Below are positions 6,479 to 13,742 of a DNA stretch of 30,840 nucleotides, piece after piece. The translations under genes and the position numbers were made by a program. The notes under the pieces are model-generated. The model saw only the letters and a program-made list of their open reading frames with translations. It was not told the DNA's origin and made no database searches. The DNA is from CAYVMX01 sp964452725 (GTDB taxonomy: Bacteria > Patescibacteriota > Gracilibacteria > JAHISY01), in assembly GCA_964452725.1 (NCBI GenBank), contig CAYVMX010000012.1, positions 1 through 30,840 of the forward strand, in the 5' to 3' direction. Positions within the stretch are counted from its first letter, which is position 1. Each line of letters starts with the position of its first letter.

Positions 6479-7657
6479 ATGCGGATCTTGGTCGTAGATG
6501 ACAGTAGGGATATTCGAGTGATGGCAGAGCGTAGGCTAAGTAAACGTGGTCATGTTGTTTCGCTCGCAGTAAGTGGCAATGAGGCACTTGAGTTATTGGT
6601 TAATGAAACTCCGGATGTCATCTTGCTCGATCAGATGATGCCGAAGATGGATGGATTAGAAACACTAGAGAGGATTCGAGAGATTGAGCCAGATTTGCCG
6701 GTGATTATGTTTACAGCGCATAGCAATATGACTTTGGCAGTTGAGTTTATGCGGTTGGGGCAGGACTATGTCGAAAAGCCGATTGATTTCGACATTCTGG
6801 AGTTTAAATTACAGCGTGCTGCCAAGCTGGGAGTAGCGCTTCGTGAGCGACACTTGGCAGAGCAGCTTTTGCAAGAGGCTGAGGTTAAAGCTCGTGTTGC
6901 TGTCGAGATCCAAGAGGATCTGGAGTTGGCTCGGAGTATGCAGGATAGCCTGTTGACAAAGGCCAGTACGGTCGAAGATGTTTTTGCTAGTATTGGTTAT
7001 CGGGTGGCTATTTTTAATCAATCACCTGCTACTATCTCTGGTGATTTTTTTCGAGCGAAGAAGATCAATAATCGCTCTGTGGGTCTTTTTTTCGCAGATA
7101 CTTGTGGGCATGGTATGTCTGCTGCGCTTATTTCAATTCGGATTTTAGGTATTCTGGATCAGCTTCGTTCGCCTTCTAGTCATGCGAGTGATTTTTTGGA
7201 GATGCTGAACGATGATATCAGTGATTTGATGCCGTACAGTCGTTTTATCGCTGGTAGTTATCTGATTTTGAATAATCGAGGGAATTATTGTATAGCTAAT
7301 GCTGCTCAGCCGTATCCTCTCTTAGTCCAAGATGGTAGGGCGACATTTTTGGAGGTTGGCGGTAATCCTTTGGGTCAATTTTCAGAGCTTCAATTGGTCG
7401 ATTTTAGTGGTCAGTTGAAGGAGCGGGATCGTTTAATCCTTCACACCGATGGTTTGATCGAGGCTAGTAATGCTGCTGGAGAGCAGTATGGGGAGGAACG
7501 TTTACGCCTTTTAGTTCAAAAAAATGCAGATCTATCTTTGGTGGATTTGTGTGCGGCTATTGTTGAGCATTTGAAATGCTTTATGGGTAATCAATCTCTA
7601 GATGATGATTTAACTATTGTTGTCTTGGAAAAATCTAAGGAAGGAGGTGTGGAATAA
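6479..7657 (+). CDS. Receiver-SpoIIE (PP2C) phosphatase, RsbU/RssB-like
   Basis: The 392-residue protein has an N-terminal receiver domain (D51 in V-I-L-L-D-Q-M-M-P, K-P near 101), a helical linker, and a C-terminal SpoIIE-type PP2C phosphatase domain (about 160-385). The metal-binding acidic motifs are visible: S-G-D-F-F, A-D-T-C-G-H-G, H-T-D-G and D-D-D-L-T near the end. Such enzymes remove phosphate from STAS antagonists and so free the partner-switch target. The receiver lets a phosphorelay control the phosphatase. AAGGGAG lies 6 bp before the ATG. The gene overlaps the next by one base (TAATG), which suggests coupled translation with its likely partner. Confidence 0.92.
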   Translation: MRILVVDDSRDIRVMAERRLSKRGHVVSLAVSGNEALELLVNETPDVILLDQMMPKMDGLETLERIREIEPDLPVIMFTAHSNMTLAVEFMRLGQDYVEKPIDFDILEFKLQRAAKLGVALRERHLAEQLLQEAEVKARVAVEIQEDLELARSMQDSLLTKASTVEDVFASIGYRVAIFNQSPATISGDFFRAKKINNRSVGLFFADTCGHGMSAALISIRILGILDQLRSPSSHASDFLEMLNDDISDLMPYSRFIAGSYLILNNRGNYCIANAAQPYPLLVQDGRATFLEVGGNPLGQFSELQLVDFSGQLKERDRLILHTDGLIEASNAAGEQYGEERLRLLVQKNADLSLVDLCAAIVEHLKCFMGNQSLDDDLTIVVLEKSKEGGVE

Positions 7658-8421
7658 TGGACAATGAAGACTTGGTTGAAGAGTTTTTGAGGGAATCTGC
7701 TGATACGGTAGATGTTTTCTCTGATCTTCAAGAAGTAGTTCGAGAGTCTGAATCTCCTGAGGGTGTGCTCGACGATATTTTTCGTCGAGTGCATAGTCTC
7801 AAGGGGACATCGAGCTGTTTGACTGAGTATGACGGTCGTATGGTGCTGCTTAGTAGTTGGTGCCATCGGTTTGAGACTTTTCTCGATAGTGTCCGTAAGG
7901 GTGAGGTAGCTTTTACACTAGTAGTGCGAGAGCTGGTGGGGGACTGCCTAGATGCTTTGGCGACGGATATTGAGCTGCTTCAAGATGGCGATTCTATCGC
8001 GGATCATACTGATTTATTGTCTAGCATGGAGCTAGGAGGTGCGGTTACTACTGCTAGTCGTTCTGCTGTGAGTTTGTCTGTGCTAGAGCAGTATGATTCT
8101 CTGACTGTTTTGCGTTCGGGTAATTTATTAGTTTTTCAGCTCAGATGTAGTATTGATTCTGGCAGGATATCAGATGAACTAAATAAGCTGATGTGGCAGC
8201 ATACGGAAGCTGTAGGCCCCAATGTGATATTTGTTTTGGACTTTGGAGATAAGTATCTCCTGCCGTCTATGGCTATCGGTGGTATCATCGGTATGATAAA
8301 TCGCACAGCTAGGATTTATATGGTCGCGCCGCCAATTTTTTTGCGTAGTCTTTTTCGGCGTTTCAATTTGGAGTGTGCTGGGTTTGCGATTGTTGATTCG
8401 CTGAATGAATGTAAGGAGTGA
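7657..8421 (+). CDS. Hpt-STAS fusion protein
   Basis: This 254-residue protein joins two signalling domains. The N-terminal part is Hpt-like with V-H-S-L-K-G, placing the phospho-histidine at H46. The C-terminal part (about 140-250) follows the STAS fold: a hydrophobic strand, L-D-F-G-D-K-Y-L-L-P-S-M, then alternating strands and helices, with S204 at the usual phospho-serine position although the preceding Asp is Pro. An Hpt domain passes phosphate between receivers and a STAS domain binds an anti-sigma-type kinase, so the protein could tie the relay directly to the switch. AAGGAGGTG precedes the ATG by 7 bp. The STAS call is weaker than the Hpt call. I do not know of a named family with this layout. 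Confidence 0.75.
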   Translation: MDNEDLVEEFLRESADTVDVFSDLQEVVRESESPEGVLDDIFRRVHSLKGTSSCLTEYDGRMVLLSSWCHRFETFLDSVRKGEVAFTLVVRELVGDCLDALATDIELLQDGDSIADHTDLLSSMELGGAVTTASRSAVSLSVLEQYDSLTVLRSGNLLVFQLRCSIDSGRISDELNKLMWQHTEAVGPNVIFVLDFGDKYLLPSMAIGGIIGMINRTARIYMVAPPIFLRSLFRRFNLECAGFAIVDSLNECKE

Positions 8422-8426
8422 CACCA

Positions 8427-8840
8427 ATGGAGAGTAGGACTATGAGAAATACTGAGGCAACTATCAGAGAGTTTGTAAATTGCTTCAAGGCTGAGGTTAT
8501 TCACGTTTTTTATTCGGATCAGTATGATCGGGATTCGGCTGAATATATCTTGCAGGAGCTGCTCAATAATGCTTTTGAGCATGGTAATCTGCGAGATGAA
8601 ACTAAAACTATTACAATCGTATGGGAGGTACGTAGTGGAGAGTTGGAATTAAAAATTCAAGACCAGGGCGAGGGGTTTTTGCCTCGCATTCCTGATCAAT
8701 GTCCGGCACTTGGTGAGCCTCGTGGGCGTGGACTTTGGTCTATTAAAATGGATGAACATGTGAGTGCATTAGCCTTTTCTGAAGGTGGTTGTGCGGTCAC
8801 TGTTATATTTCTTGCAAAGGAGCAAAATAATGGCAACTGA
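8427..8840 (+). CDS. RsbW-like anti-sigma/serine kinase (HATPase)
   Basis: A 137-residue GHKL ATPase of the RsbW/SpoIIAB type. The N-box (Q-E-L-L-N-N-A-F-E-H-G-N), G1 box (D-Q-G-E-G-F) and G2 box (G-R-G-L-W-S-I) are present, and there is no HisKA domain. Family members bind a target, often a sigma factor, and phosphorylate STAS antagonists on serine. No sigma factor is encoded in the window, so the target is unknown. I chose the ATG at 8427, 8 bp after AAGGAG (8413-8418), rather than the GTG at 8418, which would overlap the ribosome site. It overlaps the downstream STAS gene by 11 bp. Confidence 0.88.
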   Translation: MESRTMRNTEATIREFVNCFKAEVIHVFYSDQYDRDSAEYILQELLNNAFEHGNLRDETKTITIVWEVRSGELELKIQDQGEGFLPRIPDQCPALGEPRGRGLWSIKMDEHVSALAFSEGGCAVTVIFLAKEQNNGN

Positions 8841-9246
8841 AATCAAAAAGGAGATTATTGCTGATGTTGCGATGGTCACCGTACAGGATCGTGATGGTGA
8901 TATGAATGCTTTACGGTGTGCAATTATTGATCACATCACTAGTCGAGAATCTCGCGAGGGTTGCAAAGTAATGCTGATGATCAATCTGGATACTTTTTCG
9001 GCGATCAGTTCTACTTTTTTTGGTGCACTTGGTGCTTCTATTCAGGAGCAGCATGTACAGATCGTCGCACTTTGTGGTATGCATACTGCTGTGCAACGTC
9101 GAGCAGAGCAGTTTGGTATTCGTGATGGTGGTGCAGCGGAGCGTGTTCGCTCCGATAAGATACAGGAAGCTGCCAAGAAGTTTCGTTTTTTTAATTCTTT
9201 ACAGGAGGCAGAAGAATCCCTGAGTACAGTAGTCCGAGGAAACTGA
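8830..9246 (+). CDS. STAS-domain protein, RsbV-like antagonist
   Basis: A 138-residue STAS protein. The segment M-I-N-L-D-T-F-S-A-I-S-S-T-F-F-G-A-L lines up with the STAS signature, placing the phospho-acceptor at S61; the usual Asp before it is Ser. It should be phosphorylated by the RsbW-like kinase encoded just upstream and dephosphorylated by the SpoIIE phosphatase. I chose the ATG at 8830, 7 bp after AAAGGAG (8816-8822); longer starts fall inside the kinase gene. It is the last gene of the cluster and the terminator at 9351-9388 follows. Confidence 0.8.
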   Translation: MATEIKKEIIADVAMVTVQDRDGDMNALRCAIIDHITSRESREGCKVMLMINLDTFSAISSTFFGALGASIQEQHVQIVALCGMHTAVQRRAEQFGIRDGGAAERVRSDKIQEAAKKFRFFNSLQEAEESLSTVVRGN

Positions 9247-9350
9247 AGTCTCTGTATGTGCTTTATCTGTTGCTCATTTGTATTGGTTTACGACTTCTAC
9301 TCTCATCTAGTCTAGGTGGCGGGTAGTAGCGTTTGATCAGTATTTCAATT

Positions 9351-9388
9351 AACCCCACTTTTGTTTTTCAGGAGTGGGGTTTTTATTT
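9351..9388 (+). terminator. Intrinsic terminator of the signalling operon
   Basis: AACCCCACT (9351-9359) pairs perfectly with AGTGGGGTT (9373-9381), and the right arm runs into a T-rich tail. It lies about 100 bp after the STAS gene. The rest of the gap 9247-9350 shows nothing else. Confidence 0.88.
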
Positions 9389-9403
9389 ACAATTAATTTT
9401 GCT

Positions 9404-9434
9404 TGAAGCTATCAGTAGTTGGTTGTGCTATATT
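9404..9434 (+). promoter_or_regulatory. Candidate promoter of the surface protein gene
   Basis: TTGAAG (9404-9409) and TATATT (9429-9434) are 19 bp apart, and the -10 hexamer is preceded by TG-C, an extended -10 form. It lies 29 bp before the ATG at 9464 and after the terminator of the previous operon. Confidence 0.4.
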
Positions 9435-9463
9435 GAGTATTGAGTATTTAACTTTTAATCTAA

Positions 9464-10366
9464 ATGTCTACAACTAAATCTTTGATCCAGAGTTTTTTTG
9501 TAAAGTTATTAACTTTAGTGCTGCTGTTTGGTTTTGGTAATATTTGGTTGACTAGCTCTAGTGGGGTGGTCGCAGCTGCTATGGAGCTAGACCTGACGGC
9601 TGGTAAAGTAGTGCTTACAGCGAGTGGTAGTGGCGCTGGTGAGACACCAGTCTTTGAGGCGACAGAGGGTCCGCTCAAGGTAAAGATCACGCATCAAACG
9701 GAGAATGTTAATAGTTATTTTGGGGTTAATTTCCAAAGTGATGCCAATCTAGACGGTGAGTTTTGCTCTACTCAGGAGTATTGCAATCTCCTAATTCAGG
9801 CTGGTTATGAAGCTATTCAAGATTTTGATGAAACTGCGGAATGGTCGTCTTTCATTGGCGGTAAGGGTAAATTCACAGTAGATGCTCCGGGCGACTGGCA
9901 GATCACTGTAACTCAGTATCCAATCCCAAAACACACTATCTCGGGCAATATCCGAGCTGCCTTGCCAAAAAATCCCGATATCATGGTAGTTGCTGACAAA
10001 GTTAATGTCGTCGCAACCAGCTCGGGAGGACAAGTCTATGAGACTATGACGAACTATGTTGGGGACTATTCGCTGAAGGTTTATGGTTATACCGACTATA
10101 CTATTGTGGCGAGTTTGCCTGATTTTGAATCAGAAACTGCTACGATTACTCGGGCTGATCTCCTCGCGCTGGAGAATCAGGTCTGGCCGATCAAGCAGAA
10201 TTTTGACTTGAATTTAGCAAGTACGACTAGTGATCTAGCCAAATCTACTGGATCTACTGATTCTGATGTGGCTGGTCTGCTTTATGATAATTATCTCCTA
10301 GTGGGTATCGTAGTCCTGCTAGTGATCATAGTGCTGATCATCTATATCAAGCGTAAGAAGTCTTAA
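9464..10366 (+). CDS. Secreted, membrane-anchored protein with Cna-B/CarboxypepD_reg-like domain
   Basis: The 300-residue protein starts with a signal peptide (hydrophobic residues about 12-38, A-A-A before the likely cut) and ends with one membrane helix (about 273-294) followed by K-R-K-K-S, so it should be held on the cell surface with the bulk outside. Two cysteines (F-C-S-T-Q-E-Y-C) could form a disulfide. Residues 155-245 (H-T-I-S-G-N-I-R ... N-Y-V-G-D-Y-S-L-K-V) resemble a carboxypeptidase-regulatory or Cna-B beta-sandwich repeat. The function is not known. No Shine-Dalgarno site is seen before the ATG, unlike the genes just upstream. A lipoprotein gene follows after 10 bp. Confidence 0.75.
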   Translation: MSTTKSLIQSFFVKLLTLVLLFGFGNIWLTSSSGVVAAAMELDLTAGKVVLTASGSGAGETPVFEATEGPLKVKITHQTENVNSYFGVNFQSDANLDGEFCSTQEYCNLLIQAGYEAIQDFDETAEWSSFIGGKGKFTVDAPGDWQITVTQYPIPKHTISGNIRAALPKNPDIMVVADKVNVVATSSGGQVYETMTNYVGDYSLKVYGYTDYTIVASLPDFESETATITRADLLALENQVWPIKQNFDLNLASTTSDLAKSTGSTDSDVAGLLYDNYLLVGIVVLLVIIVLIIYIKRKKS

Positions 10367-10376
10367 CTGAACTTTG

Positions 10377-11040
10377 ATGTCGTACCTGATCCCCAAAATA
10401 GCTGTCTCGGTGGTTGGCATCGTGGGCTTGATCTTGTCGGGTTGTGTGTTGGATACGGAGCAGCAGGGTGAGAGTGCGTCAGTAGAGTCTGCTCTGGTCA
10501 TCGATCGATCAGAGGCTCTCGACGAGGTTAGGATTCCACTCGTCAAGCCGGCTCAACTTTTTGCGTCAGATAGTTTTTGGAATCAAAAAATAGCTACCAA
10601 CTCGGCGATTGATCCGCGCTCCTCAGCAATGGTGCGAGGACTACAGTATGAAGCGGACTTTGGTAATGGTTTTGTGTTTAGATACTTTCGAGATAGCAGA
10701 CCCCGAGACTGGTGAGCTGAGACTACTGAAGACTTATGAAAAAACGATTGCTCGAGCGATGCAAGACTACGGTATGGTGGACTATGACAATGGTGGTGGG
10801 ATCGAGCTATATGGCGTGCACGAGATTAGCTACGGTGCTGATAGTCCGTACGATGATATATTCCCCTCTGGGGAGGAGTATGTTTATCTACCGACAGAGT
10901 GGATCTCACATTTGCGAGTGCTGGAGCTAGTAGAGACTGCAAACGATCCAGAGGTATCTCTAACCGCAAAGCAGTGGAGTCATTATACTTGTGGCGGCTA
11001 CTTCTGTGCTCCTGAGGCAGATGAGATCTGCTCAAACTAA
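10377..11040 (+). pseudogene. Frameshifted lipoprotein gene
   Basis: The first frame (from ATG 10377) encodes a lipoprotein signal with lipobox L-S-G-C, an acidic linker, and F-A-S-D-S-F-W-N-Q-K-I, then runs into a stop at about 10713. A second frame (+1 relative to the first) carries on to 11040 with I-A-R-A-M-Q-D-Y-G-M-V-D-Y-D-N-G-G-G and a Cys-containing tail, and has no start of its own with a ribosome site. The break lies around 10660-10690. The two parts look like the N- and C-terminal ends of one secreted protein; from memory, related proteins with D-S-x-W-N near the start and A-L-Q-x-Y-G near the end have a longer middle, so an internal deletion is also possible. A sequencing error cannot be ruled out. 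Confidence 0.65.
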
Positions 11041-11047
11041 TCCTTGT

Positions 11048-13555
11048 TTAAACTTTTTGGCGTTTTAGACGTAGGCTATTCGTCACGACCGAGATAGAGC
11101 TCAGAGCCATCGCAGCGCTGGCGATGATAGGCGAGAGGAGAGCAGTAGCACCAAAGATTGGGTACAAGACGCCTGCTGCAATGGGGATACCAAGTGAGTT
11201 GTAGAAGAAAGAGAAAAATAGATTTTGCTTTATGATCCGCATGGTCTGCCGCGAGAGGGCAAAGGCTTGTGGGACTTTTTGCACGTCGCCAGCCAGCAGT
11301 GTGATATCGGCGGATTCGATCGCGACATCTGTACCCGTGCCCATGGCAATGCCGACGTTGGCCTGAGTCAGCGCGGGTGCGTCGTTGATACCGTCACCGA
11401 CCATGGCGACGATTTTACCTTGGGCCTGGAGCTCTTTGACTTTATTGGCTTTGTCCGCGGGGTAGACTTCAGCGATAAACTCGGTGATCCCTAGCTCGGA
11501 CGCGATAGCTTCGGCGGTCTTTTGGTGGTCGCCGGTGAGCATGACGGGTGTGATGTTTTGCTTCAGTAGCTGGGCGATGACCGCCTTGGCGGCGGGCTTC
11601 ACTGTGTCGGCGATGGCGAAGATAGCTGCGCCTTTGCCTGCGACTCCGGCGAAGACGACAGTCTTGCCAGTGTGTTGTAGTGCGATGGCTTTTTCTTCCA
11701 ATGTTGTGTGGCCTGCTATGCCTTCCTCTGCGAGGAAGCTCTGGCGACCGATGACGACCTTTTGACCGTCGACTTTGGCGGTGGCACCTTTGCCTTCCAC
11801 TATTTGGAAGTCCTCCACTTTGCCTAGTTCGATACCTTTGTCGCGAATAAAATTGACCACAGCTTCGGCGAGTGGGTGCTCGGAGCTTTTTTCTAGTGTG
11901 CCGATGAGCTTGAGTACATCTTTTTCAACGAAACCTTCACCAAGCTCGAAGTCTGTCACGACTGGTTTGCCTTCTGTGAGTGTGCCGGTTTTGTCAAAGA
12001 GTACGGTGTCGACTTTGTGGGCTGTCTCTAGGGCTTCGGCGTTTTTGATGAGAATTCCGTGCTCTGCGCCGCGTCCAGTGCTGACCATGATCGCTGTGGG
12101 AGTAGCGAGTCCGAGTGCGCAGGGGCAGGCGATGATGAGTACGGCGACGAAGTTGATCAGTGCAAAGTTGAAAGCGGGAGCCGGACCAAAGAAGAACCAA
12201 ACGACGAAAGTAGTGATCGCGATCACGATCACGATCGGTACGAAGATGGAGGAGATATAGTCGGCGAGACGCTGAATCGGAGCTTTGCTGCCTTGGGCTT
12301 CTTCGACCATCTTGACTATCTGGGAGAGCATGGTGTCCGCCCCGACTTTCTCCGCACGGAATTCAAAAGTACCAGTTTTGTTGATTGTTGAGCCGATCAC
12401 TTGATCGCCTGTTTTCTTCTCCACGGGTAGGCTCTCGCCCGTCACCATCGACTCATCGATCGCCGAGCTGCCGGAGATGATCACACCATCGACGGCGATC
12501 TTTTGTCCTGGTTTCACGACGATGATATCGCCGAGTACTACCTCGCTGATCGGTATTTCCAGTTCTTCTCCATTTCGTCGGACTAGTGCGGTCTTGGCTT
12601 GGAGTCCGATTAGTTTCTTGAGTGCTTCGCCTGTACCAGCTTTGGCACGTGCCTCTAGTAGTCGCCCGAGTAGGATCAGTGTGACGATGATAGCAGTCGT
12701 GTCATAGTAGACTTCGATCTCCATATCAGGGAAAATCTCGGGTGTAAAGGTCGCAGCGGTGGAGTACAGCCACGCGGCGAAAGTGCCGATCGAGACTAGC
12801 GTATTCATATCCGTCGTTTTGTGCTTCGCTGCACCCCATGCCCCGCGGAAGAACTGCCAACCCGACCAAAAAAGTACAGGTGTCGTCAGTATGAAAAGCA
12901 GGCGGAAGTCTCCTGCCCATACTGGTAGACCTAGCTGCGTAGCGTAGCTGCCGACTAGGACGATAGTAGACAGGATCGCCGCAAAGATGAATTTATGCGT
13001 TAGGGTAGTGAGTTCACGTTTCTTTGCTGCTTCGACTTGACTCTCTATCTCGGTCGCTACTGGGGAGCTGATCGTTGTCGGCAAGATCGCTTCGTAGCCT
13101 GCTCCGTCGATCTCTTGCTTCATCTTCGCAGGGGCGATCTGGGCAGCGTCGTACTCGATTTCTGCTTTTTGGTTGGCAAAGCTAGTCTCGGCAGACTGGA
13201 CACCATCGAGGTCTAGTAAAACCTTCTTCACCACACCTGCGCAGTGATCGGAATTCATACCTAGCACTTGGATCGTGATTTTTTGGATTCCGGTACTCTG
13301 AGTCTCAGATTGTCCGGTATTTTGCTTAGTATCAGATTTTGAAAGTTCGCAGACTGCTTCATAGCCAGTGCTTTTTACAATTTCGACAATTTTCTCTAAT
13401 GTGATCTGAGCCTCGTCAAACTCGACGGTGGCCTTTTCCGCTGCGAAATTCACAACTACGGACTGGATACCCGCAGTCTCGGCAAGTACTTTTTCGACTT
13501 TGCCGGCGCAGGACGCACAGGTCATGCCGATGATTGGAAAGGTTTCTTTGGTCAT
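11048..13555 (-). CDS. copA: Copper-exporting P1B-type ATPase
   Basis: The 835-residue protein pumps Cu(I) out of the cytoplasm. It has two N-terminal heavy-metal-associated domains: the first with G-M-T-C-A-S-C (C13, C16), the second with G-M-N-S-D-H-C, which keeps only the second cysteine. The membrane metal site C477-P478-C479 (I-A-C-P-C-A-L-G), the phosphorylated D521 in D-K-T-G-T, the S-S-E-H-P-L-A nucleotide-binding His and G-D-G-I-N-D-A-P are all intact. It is read from its own CsoR-type promoter at 13701-13730, with a 139-nt leader holding a tiny ORF and a hairpin. It has no Shine-Dalgarno site. It converges with the broken lipoprotein gene, with only 7 bp between the stops and no visible terminator. 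Confidence 0.97.
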   Translation of the reverse strand: MTKETFPIIGMTCASCAGKVEKVLAETAGIQSVVVNFAAEKATVEFDEAQITLEKIVEIVKSTGYEAVCELSKSDTKQNTGQSETQSTGIQKITIQVLGMNSDHCAGVVKKVLLDLDGVQSAETSFANQKAEIEYDAAQIAPAKMKQEIDGAGYEAILPTTISSPVATEIESQVEAAKKRELTTLTHKFIFAAILSTIVLVGSYATQLGLPVWAGDFRLLFILTTPVLFWSGWQFFRGAWGAAKHKTTDMNTLVSIGTFAAWLYSTAATFTPEIFPDMEIEVYYDTTAIIVTLILLGRLLEARAKAGTGEALKKLIGLQAKTALVRRNGEELEIPISEVVLGDIIVVKPGQKIAVDGVIISGSSAIDESMVTGESLPVEKKTGDQVIGSTINKTGTFEFRAEKVGADTMLSQIVKMVEEAQGSKAPIQRLADYISSIFVPIVIVIAITTFVVWFFFGPAPAFNFALINFVAVLIIACPCALGLATPTAIMVSTGRGAEHGILIKNAEALETAHKVDTVLFDKTGTLTEGKPVVTDFELGEGFVEKDVLKLIGTLEKSSEHPLAEAVVNFIRDKGIELGKVEDFQIVEGKGATAKVDGQKVVIGRQSFLAEEGIAGHTTLEEKAIALQHTGKTVVFAGVAGKGAAIFAIADTVKPAAKAVIAQLLKQNITPVMLTGDHQKTAEAIASELGITEFIAEVYPADKANKVKELQAQGKIVAMVGDGINDAPALTQANVGIAMGTGTDVAIESADITLLAGDVQKVPQAFALSRQTMRIIKQNLFFSFFYNSLGIPIAAGVLYPIFGATALLSPIIASAAMALSSISVVTNSLRLKRQKV

Positions 13556-13599
13556 ATATAATTTTTTGATTGAATTGGCTAAGTATGGAAGAAAGGTGG

Positions 13600-13627
13600 G
13601 CTCGGCAAGAGCGAATCCCTGCCGAGC
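13600..13627 (-). promoter_or_regulatory. Hairpin in the copA leader
   Basis: GCTCGGCA (13600-13607) and TGCCGAGC (13620-13627) form a perfect 8-bp GC-rich stem with a 12-nt loop, between the 11-codon leader ORF and the copA start. The minus strand continues with a pyrimidine-rich but not pure T stretch. Position suggests an attenuator or a structure influenced by translation of the leader ORF. Confidence 0.5.
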
Positions 13628-13639
13628 TTTACCAATGTT

Positions 13640-13675
13640 TTAGTGGCAACCGCCACCAAGTAGAGAGTGGGACAT
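13640..13675 (-). CDS. Candidate 11-residue copper leader peptide
   Basis: An ATG about 20 bp after the expected copA transcription start opens an 11-codon frame encoding MSHSLLGGGCH, then TAA. The Cys-His end and an additional His could bind copper. It lies between the CsoR operator and the hairpin in front of copA, the place expected of a regulatory leader ORF. Its Gly-Gly-Cys end recalls the tails of two proteins encoded further up the island. No Shine-Dalgarno site is present, but most genes here lack one. It may be chance. Confidence 0.4.
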   Translation of the reverse strand: MSHSLLGGGCH

Positions 13676-13700
13676 AGAAGTAGGGTTAAGAAACAGATCT

Positions 13701-13730
13701 AGTGTATCATAACCTAGGGGGTAGGTTCAA
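13701..13730 (-). promoter_or_regulatory. copA promoter with CsoR-type operator
   Basis: On the minus strand TTGAAC (13725-13730) and TACACT (13701-13706) are 18 bp apart. The spacer holds the perfect dyad AACCTACCCCCTAGGTT (13711-13727). A near-identical dyad in the same place of the csoR promoter makes a shared CsoR operator very likely. G/C-rich pseudo-palindromes overlapping the promoter are known for CsoR. Confidence 0.8.
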
Positions 13731-13742
13731 GAGTACCAAAAT

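Noticed and set aside
10609..11040. Second half of the broken lipoprotein as an independent gene
   Set aside because: Its start would lie inside the first half, it has no ribosome site or signal peptide, and its content reads as the C-terminal part of the same protein.
11225..12947. Several plus-strand open frames of 62 to 161 codons opposite copA
   Set aside because: They lie wholly opposite the fully conserved CopA coding sequence and encode low-complexity Ser/Ala/Thr-rich peptides without family signatures.
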